A stretch of 64,000 nucleotides of DNA. Origin: Granulosicoccus sp. Its GTDB lineage: Bacteria; Pseudomonadota; Gammaproteobacteria; Granulosicoccales; Granulosicoccaceae. The stretch spans positions 57,567 to 121,566 of the forward strand of contig JAHDGK010000004.1 in the NCBI GenBank assembly GCA_020627685.1, written 5' to 3'. Below the pieces are notes generated by a model, which was not told where the DNA came from, searched no databases, and saw nothing but the letters and a program-made list of their open reading frames with translations. Shown here in pieces: positions 8,972 through 18,204 of this stretch (position 1 is the first letter of the stretch; each line of letters begins with the position of its first letter). A program made the position numbers and the translations under genes.

Positions 8972-9778
8972 ATGAAATTTCGATGGCGCCGCCTGTTTAT
9001 CGCCTTGGCAGCAATACTGGTCGTTTTCTTCCTGCCGGTGGGTAGTATGCTTGCCGTCTACTACTACGATGACAACGCCGGGTACCGGGGCTTTTCTCGT
9101 CACAGCACCACAGACCAGGCACCCGACGCATCATCCGATGAAGCAGTCATTCAGGTTTACGCCGCCAGAGCCGCACGGTGGCGGGGGGCGATTGGCGTTC
9201 ATACATGGATAGCCACCAAACGCCATGACGAAAACCATTACACCCGTTTGGAAGTCATTGGATACCGGGTACGTTGGGGAGGAGATGCGGTTCGAATCCG
9301 ACCGGGCACTCCAGATGCGATGTGGTTCGGTCAATACCCGACCTTGCTGCGTGAGATTCGTGGAGATCAATCGTTAGATGCCCTTATCGACAGACTCCAT
9401 AGCGCTGCACAGGATTATCCGTATGCAGATAGCTACACCATCTGGCCCGGCCCCAACAGCAATACATTCACTGCCCATATTGCACGGCAAATTCCCGAGC
9501 TCAGGCTAGAACTGCCCAGCAATGCGATTGGCAAAGACTACCTACCCGACAATGGCATTATTGCCCGGACGCCAAGCGGCACAGGATTACAGGTATCAGC
9601 CAGAGGCTACGCCGGTGCTCTAGTCGCGTTAGAGGAAGGAATCGAATTTAATTTCCTCGGGCTGACAGCGGGTATCGATCTCTACCCTCCCGCTTTAAAA
9701 CTTCCCGGTGTTGGACGTGTGGGTTTTTCGGACAAGAAATCTTTTGACCATTACTCGTCAGACGTACAGCTGCACTAA
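8972..9778 (+). CDS. DUF3750 family protein, membrane-anchored
   Basis: About 268 residues from the ATG giving MKFRWRRLFIALAAILVVFF; a TTG 15 bp upstream is also in frame. One N-terminal membrane helix is followed by a soluble, presumably periplasmic domain. VYAARAARWRGAIGVHTWIA followed by a YRV/I..G segment matches DUF3750, a proteobacterial family without known function. The later DSYTIWPGPNSNTFTAHIAR and YAGALVALEEGIEFNFLGL segments fit the same family. It stands alone, divergent from the sugar-acid operon and about 230 bp before the xylanase gene. That gap holds no recognised signal. Confidence 0.7.
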   Translation: MKFRWRRLFIALAAILVVFFLPVGSMLAVYYYDDNAGYRGFSRHSTTDQAPDASSDEAVIQVYAARAARWRGAIGVHTWIATKRHDENHYTRLEVIGYRVRWGGDAVRIRPGTPDAMWFGQYPTLLREIRGDQSLDALIDRLHSAAQDYPYADSYTIWPGPNSNTFTAHIARQIPELRLELPSNAIGKDYLPDNGIIARTPSGTGLQVSARGYAGALVALEEGIEFNFLGLTAGIDLYPPALKLPGVGRVGFSDKKSFDHYSSDVQLH

Positions 9779-10007
9779 TTTACTGCATTCGAGCGTTCGA
9801 CATCGTCTAAGCCTAAGACGTAACAGACTGTGACATTCATCCCATTTATCATGCGGGTACCGCTAACAGCTATAGCGATTCCATCACACTAATCTAACAA
9901 GCTCTGCCAAATCAAAAAGTGTTGGGTCACTTATGCAGAATCGTTAGCAAACTGAATGGCGTAATGACCTTAGGCTACGCCGATTATTAATTTACACGTC
10001 TTGTTTC

Positions 10008-12173
10008 ATGACAATAAGAACGATAAAAAACCCTATGGATAAGTGGTTAAGTTTGCGAGCCGCAGTGCTCGTGTTTGCACTAGTTGGCTTATCAGCGTGT
10101 GGCGGCGGCTCTTCAACCTCCGTACCTCCCGCAAACGATGCACCTGGCAGCGACGGCTCTACGGATGCTGGCAACTCAACCGGAGCATCTGACGGTTCAA
10201 CTGACGGGACTACATCAGGTTCGGACACGGCAGGCTCAGATGCAGGTTCTGCCGATTCGGGTAGCCCAACGGGTGAAACTCCCGACGGAGGCTCAGACGG
10301 GACTTCAGAGGGTAGTTCCGATGGCGCAGACGGCGGCACCACCGATTCAAATGACGGCGACAATGCTGGCGGAGCCGGTTCGACTGATATCCGCGCAAAC
10401 CGGGTGTTGACTGAATTACCGTCACCGCCTCTGACTGGAGCACCGGGCATCGACAGCGAGCCTGTGCGTGCAACAGGACCTGTCAGCACGGTTAGAGAAT
10501 TTTTTCTGGTTAGAAATCCAGCGGGCGAATTGATCGATACCTTCGGCATTATTACTGATGAAGAGTTTGCCGCAGGCCCTCTTCCGCCGGTTTTCTATAC
10601 ACCTGATCACATCGATACCAGCACTAATTCTCCGCCCTATTTCGAGAACCTGAACGATGTAGAAGTATTCGCCGGTCAAACCTTAACGCTCGTGCTTAAG
10701 CCACTCGATCCGGACGGTGGAATTCCGGGACTCTTTCCAAGGGATGTACCTTCCGGTGCGCAGTACGTCGATAACTTCAACGGCACTCGCTCTTTGATTT
10801 GGAGCCCACTGGAACCGGATGTTGGTATTCGTGAGTTCACTATTACGGCAACCGATCCTCTAGAGCCTTTTTACCGCACGGAACGCACAGTACGCATCAA
10901 AGTTTCCTTGCCCAGCGATCCGTCTACTATCGTTAACCTGCCTCCTGTGGTTAACCTGATAAGACCGGCCACTGTTCGTGTTAACGATCCTGTTGTCCTG
11001 TACATAAAGGCGGACGATCAAAATGGTTCAGTACCGACGTTGGAAATAGTCAACCCTCCACCGGGTTCCACTATCACACCGCACTTTGACGATCCCAAGT
11101 TCACGATCCTAAGATTCACACCCAGTGTTGCTGAAAATATCAATTTAGAACTTGTTGCATACGATCAGTTTGATCGCTCTTTAACCGGGCGCAGTATCGT
11201 TAACATTGAGGTTCTTGAAGAGAGCGCATTCGACAGGCCGGGAGCCAGACTTCGGGAACTGGCTGCAGCTCGTGATTTGCTATTCGGTTATGCCGCTCTT
11301 TTGAAATTTTATGAGCAACCAGACGGTGCGGTTTACGCCGATATCGCTGCTGAAGAATTCAATCTAGTCACTACCGAAAACTCGCTTAAGTGGGATCGTT
11401 TAAACCCACTTCCCGGCAAGTATCGCTGGGCAGAGGCAGACAACCTAGTGTCGCATGCCAAAGCACGTCGTCAAGCTGTGCACGGCCATACGCTAATCTG
11501 GCACAGACAGCTCCCTGGGTGGATTCAACGGACAGACCCAGCTGAGCGCGAGACTCATATGCGCGAATTCATTGATCGGGTTCTGACACGTTACGGCGAC
11601 GACATACCTATTTGGGACGTAGTGAACGAAGCCTTGGAGGAAGACGGCACGTTTCGTAATTCCATTTGGTACGAAGCCATGGGCGCTGAGTTTATTGACA
11701 CTGCGTTCCGACAGGCACGCGCATCAGCTCCGAATGCTACCTTGCTCTACAACGAGTACGACGTCAGCTTTGCAGGTCCGAAAGCCGATGGTCTGATGGC
11801 CTTAATGCGGTCATTAAAAGATGCCAACACACCCGTGGATGGTGTCGGGTTTCAAATGCACCTTGATGCGGACTTTGATCGCTACGATGAGGTTGCTGCT
11901 AACTTTCAAACCATTGCCGATATGGATCTGGACATCTACATCACAGAACTGGATGTCTCTATACGTGACGGTCAAACCGAAGGACAGCAAGCCACGGTAT
12001 TTGCCGAAGTCTTATCGCTATGTTTGGAGCAACCCCGATGCAAGGCGTATCAAACCTGGGGCTTTACCGATATGTACTCGTGGAGAAGCGAGTACCGTCC
12101 ATTGATAATGGATGATCGTTATCAAATCAAACCAGCCTATGAAGCGCTACAGCGCAGGCTCAGCGAAAACTAA
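10008..12173 (+). CDS. GH10 endo-1,4-beta-xylanase lipoprotein
   Basis: A 721-residue exported enzyme expected to cut xylan backbones at the cell surface. The signal peptide ends in a lipobox, VGLSAC, followed by glycines. Residues about 40-125 form a Ser/Gly/Asp/Thr-rich linker. Two Ig/cadherin-like beta domains follow (about 207-300 and 310-405), then a GH10 barrel from about 415 to the end. Barrel motifs are LVTTENSLKWDRLNP, HGHTLIWHRQLPGW, IWDVVNEA with acid/base Glu541, and YITELDVS with nucleophile Glu647, so both catalytic residues are intact. The start could also be the ATG nine codons later. A strong hairpin-T terminator follows. Confidence 0.93.
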   Translation: MTIRTIKNPMDKWLSLRAAVLVFALVGLSACGGGSSTSVPPANDAPGSDGSTDAGNSTGASDGSTDGTTSGSDTAGSDAGSADSGSPTGETPDGGSDGTSEGSSDGADGGTTDSNDGDNAGGAGSTDIRANRVLTELPSPPLTGAPGIDSEPVRATGPVSTVREFFLVRNPAGELIDTFGIITDEEFAAGPLPPVFYTPDHIDTSTNSPPYFENLNDVEVFAGQTLTLVLKPLDPDGGIPGLFPRDVPSGAQYVDNFNGTRSLIWSPLEPDVGIREFTITATDPLEPFYRTERTVRIKVSLPSDPSTIVNLPPVVNLIRPATVRVNDPVVLYIKADDQNGSVPTLEIVNPPPGSTITPHFDDPKFTILRFTPSVAENINLELVAYDQFDRSLTGRSIVNIEVLEESAFDRPGARLRELAAARDLLFGYAALLKFYEQPDGAVYADIAAEEFNLVTTENSLKWDRLNPLPGKYRWAEADNLVSHAKARRQAVHGHTLIWHRQLPGWIQRTDPAERETHMREFIDRVLTRYGDDIPIWDVVNEALEEDGTFRNSIWYEAMGAEFIDTAFRQARASAPNATLLYNEYDVSFAGPKADGLMALMRSLKDANTPVDGVGFQMHLDADFDRYDEVAANFQTIADMDLDIYITELDVSIRDGQTEGQQATVFAEVLSLCLEQPRCKAYQTWGFTDMYSWRSEYRPLIMDDRYQIKPAYEALQRRLSEN

Positions 12174-12195
12174 TTTCGTTGGTAAAAACTAAAAA

Positions 12196-12226
12196 GGGCC
12201 GCTGATGAATCAGCGGCCCTTTTTTT
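12196..12226. terminator. Rho-independent terminator, probably bidirectional
   Basis: A perfect 10-bp stem (GGGCCGCTGA paired with TCAGCGGCCC) with a TGAA tetraloop and a run of seven T. Five A precede the stem, so the minus strand also reads stem plus T-run. It lies between the convergent xylanase and dsbB genes and can serve both. Confidence 0.93.
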
Positions 12227-12246
12227 AACACTTATATTTATAGTAT

Positions 12247-12756
12247 TTAAGCGGACTGTTGACGTTTAAACAGTAGCGTCAAAGCCACCAGCAGCAATAC
12301 GACAAACCACGCTAGCGACCACTCACCCATACTGAAACCCAAAAACGTCCAGACAACTTCAGCACAATTTCCATCACCTTTGAACAGCAAGGAAAGTGTC
12401 TGTAACCAGGGTTCGTTTTCCAACCAGTACTGTAAGCCTGGACCACACTCGGGCACCTGATCTTTAGGCAGATGCTGTAACCATACCTGACGACCTGCAG
12501 TCCCAATACCGCCTAACGCACACAAGGTCATAAGAGCGGCGGCCAGTCGCTGAAGCCAATTTATTTTCATCGTGCACACACCGATGAAGGCAAAGAGCCC
12601 AATACCGACGTAGAACATCCGCTGAGTGATGCACAGAGGGCAAGGGTCGAGATACAGCACGCGCTCGGCGTAAATTGCGTAGCTCATCAGACCTATTACG
12701 GATAACAGAGCACCTAGCCAAAGCATTACGCGTGAATATGGAGAAGATAAACTCAT
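12247..12756 (-). CDS. dsbB: Disulfide bond formation protein B
   Basis: A 169-residue inner-membrane protein with four predicted membrane helices. It should reoxidise periplasmic DsbA and pass electrons to quinone. The first redox pair is DPCPLC (Cys39/Cys42) with the typical following ITQR. The second pair is Cys104 (VPECGPG) and Cys131 (GDGNCAEVVW), so all four essential cysteines are present. Length is normal for the family. The gene stands alone and no dsbA is nearby. It ends just past the shared terminator that separates it from the xylanase gene. Confidence 0.95.
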   Translation of the reverse strand: MSLSSPYSRVMLWLGALLSVIGLMSYAIYAERVLYLDPCPLCITQRMFYVGIGLFAFIGVCTMKINWLQRLAAALMTLCALGGIGTAGRQVWLQHLPKDQVPECGPGLQYWLENEPWLQTLSLLFKGDGNCAEVVWTFLGFSMGEWSLAWFVVLLLVALTLLFKRQQSA

Positions 12757-12876
12757 TGATGTAGGTCAGTTAGAATAGATGAGCTTAGCTTAGCAAATTA
12801 GATGCAAATCGTTGCGTATTCGCTTAAGGACCAGCTACGGTACACTCTGCCCCTCAACGATTACGGAGTGCAAGAC

Positions 12877-13179
12877 ATGGAGTACTGGCAAGAATTTCTG
12901 CGATACGAGCACGCCAACGGCATTATGATGGCTGTGGGTGCAGTTTTAGTGTTTATCAGCATCCTGAAAATTGTAAAGAGCAGTTTAAAGCTTCTTCTTT
13001 GGGTACTGATTGCCGGGGTCGGTGCGGCCTCTATCGCCTATGGATTCGAGCACTCTCCGTACGACCTTCCAGCCTTGAACAATCTGACCTTGGATGACAT
13101 TAAAGAGATGGCACCTGGGGTCAATAACGATGTACTGCAGTACCTTTGCCAGAAATTTGACTTGGCAACGGGCAACTAA
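12877..13179 (+). CDS. Small membrane protein of unknown function
   Basis: About 100 residues from the ATG giving MEYWQEFLRYEHANG. An in-frame ATG 75 bp upstream is possible, but GGAG sits a suitable distance before the chosen start. Two hydrophobic stretches (GIMMAVGAVLVFISILKIV and LKLLLWVLIAGVGAASIAYG) suggest a membrane hairpin, followed by a soluble tail. I do not recognise a family. It is divergent from dsbB and convergent with the next gene. Confidence 0.65.
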   Translation: MEYWQEFLRYEHANGIMMAVGAVLVFISILKIVKSSLKLLLWVLIAGVGAASIAYGFEHSPYDLPALNNLTLDDIKEMAPGVNNDVLQYLCQKFDLATGN

Positions 13180-13197
13180 TTAACGCTTACCCGTTTT

Positions 13198-13548
13198 CTA
13201 ATGGAGTAAAACGTAGTCGACGAAATAGCGGCCACCCTTGACCGCGATAGTCAGCATGGCAATAACCTGTCCGTGAGTTTGCGAGTAAATTTGATTCCAT
13301 ATCAGCGTAAAAGATTTTTCTTTACGAAATATGGTGATTAACTCTCGGTGCTCAGGAAGGCCCCAATCACGTTCGCGCTGGTCGCAGGCTTCTAGAAATT
13401 CTTCACTCCCCAGCATGCTTTTCAAACTGACAGAAAAGTGGGTGGAATGTAATCGATAATCGCGCCGGGATACACCGAGCATGACGTCATCCATCATTGG
13501 CTCAGCAATTTTAAGTATGTCGGCGTCGCTTAGTTCCATGCAGCTCAT
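13198..13548 (-). CDS. Conserved-looking hypothetical protein
   Basis: A 116-residue soluble protein without signal peptide or membrane helix. The alternating helix-then-sheet pattern and motifs such as SRRDYRLHSTHFS, HRELITIFRKEKSFTLIW and KGGRYFVDYVLLH suggest a small alpha+beta fold. I cannot name a family. It faces the small membrane protein gene tail to tail and shares its strand with the RMF-like gene. Confidence 0.55.
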   Translation of the reverse strand: MSCMELSDADILKIAEPMMDDVMLGVSRRDYRLHSTHFSVSLKSMLGSEEFLEACDQRERDWGLPEHRELITIFRKEKSFTLIWNQIYSQTHGQVIAMLTIAVKGGRYFVDYVLLH

Positions 13549-13590
13549 GCCGCAATTTTACACCGCGTACCCGTTTTTGTGGGTAGCCTT

Positions 13591-13613
13591 CAGCTGATAT
13601 GTGGGATCAGCTG
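13591..13613. repeat. 8-bp inverted repeat between two minus-strand genes
   Basis: CAGCTGAT and ATCAGCTG are separated by 7 bases. No T-run follows on either strand, so it is not a standard terminator. It lies downstream of the RMF-like gene and upstream of the hypothetical gene, where it could be an operator or an mRNA hairpin. Confidence 0.5.
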
Positions 13614-13658
13614 GAAAAACACTTTAGATCAATCCTTTGATCTATACCCTGCTAAATA

Positions 13659-13883
13659 CTACGCTTCTTCGCGATTTTGCTTACCCATTCGATAACCGCG
13701 GTACCACTCACTTTCCAACTCTTCATCTGCGAAATACGAATGGTGGCAGTTAGAAGGCGTAGTGCCTTTAATTCCAGCATCCATTCCAGCCTTGCGAGCC
13801 AGCGCAGGGGTGACCTGATGCATTGGCTTGAACGCTTCGGATATAACCGTGTTCAAACCGACGAAATCAAACGTACGCTTCAT
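13659..13883 (-). CDS. RMF-like (ribosome modulation factor) small protein
   Basis: About 74 residues from the ATG giving MKRTFDFVGLNTV, preceded by GGAG at good spacing; a longer reading frame upstream has no better start. The C-terminal half, ARKAGMDAGIKG then a Cys-containing turn and EWYRGYRMGK, follows the RMF/CrpP pattern (GxxAGIxG, Cys, WxxGxR). RMF dimerises 70S ribosomes in stationary phase in gammaproteobacteria. The protein is longer than E. coli RMF (55 residues) because of an N-terminal extension, and the usual CPY is replaced by CHH. Family membership is likely but not certain. Confidence 0.5.
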   Translation of the reverse strand: MKRTFDFVGLNTVISEAFKPMHQVTPALARKAGMDAGIKGTTPSNCHHSYFADEELESEWYRGYRMGKQNREEA

Positions 13884-14325
13884 TGAGGCAACTCCATACA
13901 AATATAGTAACCCGGGTATGTCCCGGAGTGATGAAGAAGTTAACATGAGCTGTTTCCGCCCTTTTCCGACTGGTTCTCATAAGACGGTCATTGCAATGAT
14001 GCACTGGGTGGGCAAGCTTAAAAGTCAGAACGCTGACGCATTTACTCGCGTGTGCAGAACAACTTGGTAAATTAGGGGGTAATTTACAAACGCTTTTTAA
14101 CGTGTCCGGAGCGCTATTACTGTGCACGATTATGGTTCAAATTACTCTACGCGAAAGATATATTTCACGAATTACCCCAACGCAATTCTCACTTATCAGC
14201 TAACCCCCCTGAGCATTCAGCTTCTACCTTGCCTAATAGGTTAAACACAGGGCGGTTGTCACACTAATTTGCATAATTCGTGATACGGAAAAAACGTCTC
14301 TCAGTTTCCTGACACACGAGTTATC
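13884..14325. other. 442-bp intergenic region
   Basis: Lies between divergent RMF-like and PAS-GGDEF-EAL genes and should contain both promoters. Apart from the inverted repeat described separately I see no convincing gene. Short open frames here lack recognisable content or ribosome sites. Confidence 0.5.
14067..14087. promoter_or_regulatory. Operator-like palindrome
   Basis: GTAAATTA and TAATTTAC form a perfect 8-bp inverted repeat around five G. It lies about 180 bp upstream of the RMF-like gene and 240 bp before the diguanylate cyclase/phosphodiesterase gene. The symmetry and AT-rich arms suit a dimeric regulator; the protein is unknown. Confidence 0.45.
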
Positions 14326-16377
14326 TTGTCTCATTTCAATATCAACGAAAGCGATTGCGTCCTGTCCTTGTCGAATATTCATTCGCCAACATGGATCATG
14401 GACCAGAACTTCACCACTTTACTGTGGGCAAATGATGCAGGATGGCGATTCTGGGGAATCGACAATCATGATGCGGCAAATCCTCGTGATTTCATGTCCG
14501 AACTTAATTTGAGAAAAAAGTCGGAATGGCGAGGTTTTTTCAAAGCACTCGATGATCTGAATGAGCCGACCGTTACTCGATGCCCGAATAGGACCTCACA
14601 ACCCGCTGAAGTGGTGACGACGGTAAGGGTCGAGTCTCAAATAGATACTCATCAAATAGAGGTTGTTACATTTAGAGTTTTATCTGAAGAGTCTTTCACC
14701 AAAATTGAGACCTCTATAGAAGCAACCTCGTTGAACAATACCGATACGCTAATTTTGTTATTCGATGGCAAAAACAATTTAACTTATCGGAACGCAGCAA
14801 CCATACGCGATCTACCGGAATCAACGGTCACATTTCAAGATCTATTTAACGACCCTTCTGCCAGTGAATTATTACTTAAAAGCATACGTAAAAAAGGCGA
14901 AGTACAGGTCGAGCAGGAACTGAACACCAGACATGGCTCGTGTTGGCATACGGTCAGTTTGAAAAAAATCGTTGCGTCAACCGGTAATGAATTTTCAGTA
15001 CTAGTAACCGCGAATAACTCGTCTCGATGGCATGTAGCTGAGCAAAGGGCCAAAGACTTAGCTCAGAAAGACTCACTTACGTCGCTACCGAATCGCGCTG
15101 CCATGAGTGCATTTCTCCGTGAACTCACTCACCGAAAAAGCAGTGAAAGCTATAAAGCGGAGTTCGGATTATTTTTCCTGGATTTAGATCGCTTTAAAAT
15201 CATTAATGATTCACTGGGCCACGCTGCCGGTGATGAGCTCCTAATAGAAGTCGCAAATCGCCTCAGACATTCCGTCGGCGAAATGGGTAATGTCTATCGA
15301 CTCGGGGGCGATGAGTTTGTTGTTATTTTTGATGGCCTGGCGGGATACGATGAACTTACCGAGCAAGCCGAAAATATTCTTAACGGAATGGACAAGCCTG
15401 CTTATATCGCTGATCAGAAATTACGCATACGGCCCAGTATCGGCATTTGCACCTATCCTGCAGATGGGAAGTCGATTACAGAGGTACTGGAACACGCAGA
15501 CGCTGCCATGTATCTGGCTAAGGCGGAACGTTCCGGCTACTGTTTCTTCGATGCGCAAATGACAAAATCACATTCTGACTCATCTAAAAATCGACTCTCA
15601 CTAGAGAACGATTTGATTACCGCGATGGAAGAGAATCAACTGGAAATCTATTATCAGCCTAAGATTTCTTGTCAGGACTTATCGGTTTCAGGAGTAGAGG
15701 CCCTACTTCGTTGGAATCATCCCGAACGCGGAATGATCTCACCTGAAGAGTTTATTCGCATCGCCGAAGAAACCAATCATATTTCAGCTATTGGTCGATG
15801 GGTACTCGAAGCTGCAATGACACAGCAACGAAAATGGCATGACGCCGGACTCACACTACCAATCGCTATTAACATTTCTGCACAACAATTCCACAACGGT
15901 GACCTTGTTGAACATGTCTCGGGCGCATTAAAAGCCAGTGGCTGTGAACCAGACATGGTTGAGTTGGAAATCACCGAGTCCATGCTTCTGGGTGATACCG
16001 ATCAAATACAAGCGACGCTTCAACAACTGAGCAGCATGGGTATCATGCTGGCACTTGATGATTTTGGAACGGGCTTTTCAAACCTAGCGTACTTACAAAA
16101 ATACCCACTGGACGTACTAAAAATAGATCGTATATTTTTAGCCGATCAAAAACGATCCATGCTCATGGGTACCATTTTGAATATGGGTAAAGTACTGGGC
16201 TTAACAGTCGTCGCTGAAGGTGTCGAAAACTCAGTTCAGGCAGACTGGTTAATTTCCAGAGGTTGTGATCAGTTGCAAGGCTTCTATTTCAGCAAACCCT
16301 TGCCGGTAGAAGAGATCACTCTCTACCTCATGGACAAGTGTTTCAACGACAACAGTGCAACCCGATCAGCCGCGTAG
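14326..16377 (+). CDS. PAS-GGDEF-EAL cyclic-di-GMP signalling protein
   Basis: A 683-residue cytoplasmic signalling protein without membrane helices. Two PAS-like sensor domains (about residues 15-120 and 140-240) precede a GGDEF domain with intact RLGGDEFVV (GGDEF beginning at residue 327). The EAL domain has EAL at residues 458-460, LDDFGTGFSNLAYL and LKIDRIF. Both catalytic signatures look complete, so synthesis and breakdown of c-di-GMP are both possible. The inhibitory RxxD site expected before GGDEF is not evident. The start is a TTG with a weak ribosome site; the first internal ATG would cut into the first PAS domain, which is why TTG is preferred. The gene is monocistronic and convergent with the AOR gene. 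Confidence 0.9.
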   Translation: MSHFNINESDCVLSLSNIHSPTWIMDQNFTTLLWANDAGWRFWGIDNHDAANPRDFMSELNLRKKSEWRGFFKALDDLNEPTVTRCPNRTSQPAEVVTTVRVESQIDTHQIEVVTFRVLSEESFTKIETSIEATSLNNTDTLILLFDGKNNLTYRNAATIRDLPESTVTFQDLFNDPSASELLLKSIRKKGEVQVEQELNTRHGSCWHTVSLKKIVASTGNEFSVLVTANNSSRWHVAEQRAKDLAQKDSLTSLPNRAAMSAFLRELTHRKSSESYKAEFGLFFLDLDRFKIINDSLGHAAGDELLIEVANRLRHSVGEMGNVYRLGGDEFVVIFDGLAGYDELTEQAENILNGMDKPAYIADQKLRIRPSIGICTYPADGKSITEVLEHADAAMYLAKAERSGYCFFDAQMTKSHSDSSKNRLSLENDLITAMEENQLEIYYQPKISCQDLSVSGVEALLRWNHPERGMISPEEFIRIAEETNHISAIGRWVLEAAMTQQRKWHDAGLTLPIAINISAQQFHNGDLVEHVSGALKASGCEPDMVELEITESMLLGDTDQIQATLQQLSSMGIMLALDDFGTGFSNLAYLQKYPLDVLKIDRIFLADQKRSMLMGTILNMGKVLGLTVVAEGVENSVQADWLISRGCDQLQGFYFSKPLPVEEITLYLMDKCFNDNSATRSAA

Positions 16378-16425
16378 ACTGATCCGGGCAACACCTTAGC
16401 CTTCGCTGTTCTTCTGTAAGTCGAC

Positions 16426-18135
16426 TTAGCTCCACCACTTCGCTGCAGCGTCATTCACCTCAGCTGTGTGGAATCGTGCAGCACGATCACTCGGTGGTAG
16501 ATTTTCTTTGTAGAAAAACTCGGGTAACTCGTCATCACTGTCGGTGAACCCGGCGGAACGATTAAATTGATCTTCGAGTTTTAACGTCTCTTTCCCTAAC
16601 TGTACAAAGAAACTTTCAGGCAGCTCAACACCGTGAGCATCATTGATTGCCTGAACGATGAAGTCGACATGTTCATTGGTCACTGAACGACCGAACACAC
16701 ACAAACCCAATGAATCGACAGCCGCGCACATTGCCTGCATGTCGAGACTAACAGCCACCAACTCCTCAGTGGTTTTGTCTTTACTGTCATAGGAAGGCAG
16801 ATTTCCAGCTGTGTGGTCAGCCCCTTGTGCAGTCATCATCATGGTAAGACCCGTCACTTCGATAACACGAGGATCGTAAGCACTGATCGCTTGGCGCTTG
16901 ATGACCGGTACGCGTTCCACACCCAAAGCTTCGCCGACTCGCGCTGTACCCATAGCGTACAACTTACCGTCTTCCGTGCCTTGACGAATGTCATCGAGCA
17001 CCGATTGCATGTATTCCACATCGCCGAATTTGCCGCGACCTGAATCCATCAGCACGCCGATAGTTCCGCCAAGCTCAATCGTATCAATGCCTAGATCGTT
17101 TGCTTCGTAGTTCAATTTTGCAAGATCATCAGGGTCGCTTAACCCGCAGTTAGTACCCAGTAAACCGATAGTTTCATACTCAATCGGGGATACCACTTCA
17201 TTGCCGTTTTCATCGGCGTACACGTTACTGCATTGAATAATGCAGCCCGGCATACAGGCATGAGTTTGCTCACCACCCCGGGCAATGTTTTGCTCTCTTA
17301 AGAAATCTCCCCCTAGCTTAAACGGGCCGGTTTCAGTATCGACTGCTTGGCCAGCAGTGAAGTTTCTTACGGGGATACCCCCAACATGATTGGTATAGTC
17401 GGCAACCATTGCAGTTCCAGTCTGTTGGAAAGCCTGAATAGCGGGTTCTTCATCAAGCATTTTCCGATACTGCTTGACGGCACCCATGACCTTCTTGCGC
17501 TCGTGCAACGGCGGCATTCTATCGAGGTCTATAACAATGGCCTTTACCTTTTTCGATCCCATCACCGCTCCGACACCGCCACGGGCAGCCAAACGACTCG
17601 GGCGCAAATCAACATCGCTAAACGCAATACCAGAGAGCAAGCCCTGGTATTCACCCACCGGTCCACACAGGCCCAGGCTGACCTTTTTACCAAAGCGTTC
17701 GTGTAGCTTTTCAGCCGTTTCGAAGTTGCCCATGCCGAGAAATTCTGTGGCGTCGTGGAATTCAATCAAACCCTCTTTACCGAAATGAATGATGGTCCAG
17801 TCATCCGCCACGCCGTTGAGCGTAATGCCCGCAATTTTCAGCTGTCCCATTGCAAACGCAAATGTGCCACCACCGTTCGCCTCTTTGACGCCTAGGGTTA
17901 GCGGGCTTTTACACCCGACACTGACTCTGTTTGCATTGGAGAAATTTGTTCCAGCAAACGGACCTGCGGAAAATATAAGCGGGTTGTCGCCTGAAAGCGG
18001 GTCTACATCGCCCAACCCGGCATCGGTTAGTGTCTTTGCAATAAGGTAACGCCCGGCACGCACGATGGCCTCGCCTTCGAGTTCTTCAGTGCGAATTTGA
18101 CGGGTAGATAACTCGATATGATGATATTGACGCAT
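16426..18135 (-). CDS. Aldehyde:ferredoxin oxidoreductase family protein
   Basis: A 569-residue member of the tungsten/molybdenum-pterin AOR family, which oxidises aldehydes to acids with ferredoxin-like electron acceptors. Visible landmarks are the cofactor-domain segment ARGGVGAVMGSKKVKAIVI and the cluster region THACMPGCIIQCSN. Also present are GLLGTNCGLSDPDDLAKLN and a late Cys in SLGLCVFGRSV that should be the fourth cluster ligand. The first three cysteines are spaced Cx3Cx3C, whereas P. furiosus AOR has Cx2Cx3C. The gene starts 69 bp after glcF on the same strand, so it may be read with glcDEF. A role in oxidising glycolaldehyde or a similar aldehyde is inference. Confidence 0.88.
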   Translation of the reverse strand: MRQYHHIELSTRQIRTEELEGEAIVRAGRYLIAKTLTDAGLGDVDPLSGDNPLIFSAGPFAGTNFSNANRVSVGCKSPLTLGVKEANGGGTFAFAMGQLKIAGITLNGVADDWTIIHFGKEGLIEFHDATEFLGMGNFETAEKLHERFGKKVSLGLCGPVGEYQGLLSGIAFSDVDLRPSRLAARGGVGAVMGSKKVKAIVIDLDRMPPLHERKKVMGAVKQYRKMLDEEPAIQAFQQTGTAMVADYTNHVGGIPVRNFTAGQAVDTETGPFKLGGDFLREQNIARGGEQTHACMPGCIIQCSNVYADENGNEVVSPIEYETIGLLGTNCGLSDPDDLAKLNYEANDLGIDTIELGGTIGVLMDSGRGKFGDVEYMQSVLDDIRQGTEDGKLYAMGTARVGEALGVERVPVIKRQAISAYDPRVIEVTGLTMMMTAQGADHTAGNLPSYDSKDKTTEELVAVSLDMQAMCAAVDSLGLCVFGRSVTNEHVDFIVQAINDAHGVELPESFFVQLGKETLKLEDQFNRSAGFTDSDDELPEFFYKENLPPSDRAARFHTAEVNDAAAKWWS

Positions 18136-18204
18136 AACTCTGGAAAGATAACTCTAATGAGGGTGCTGTGAAATATAGTAACCGGAAACCGTTTAAATCG
18201 GAAT

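Noticed and set aside
9285..9312. T-arm-like GGTTCGAATCC sequence
   Set aside because: It lies inside the DUF3750 coding frame and no acceptor stem, D-arm or anticodon arm can be folded around it.
9992..10549. 185-codon open frame antisense to the xylanase start, rich in Pro, Ser and Glu
   Set aside because: It mirrors the low-complexity Ser/Gly/Asp linker on the other strand; composition explains the lack of stop codons.
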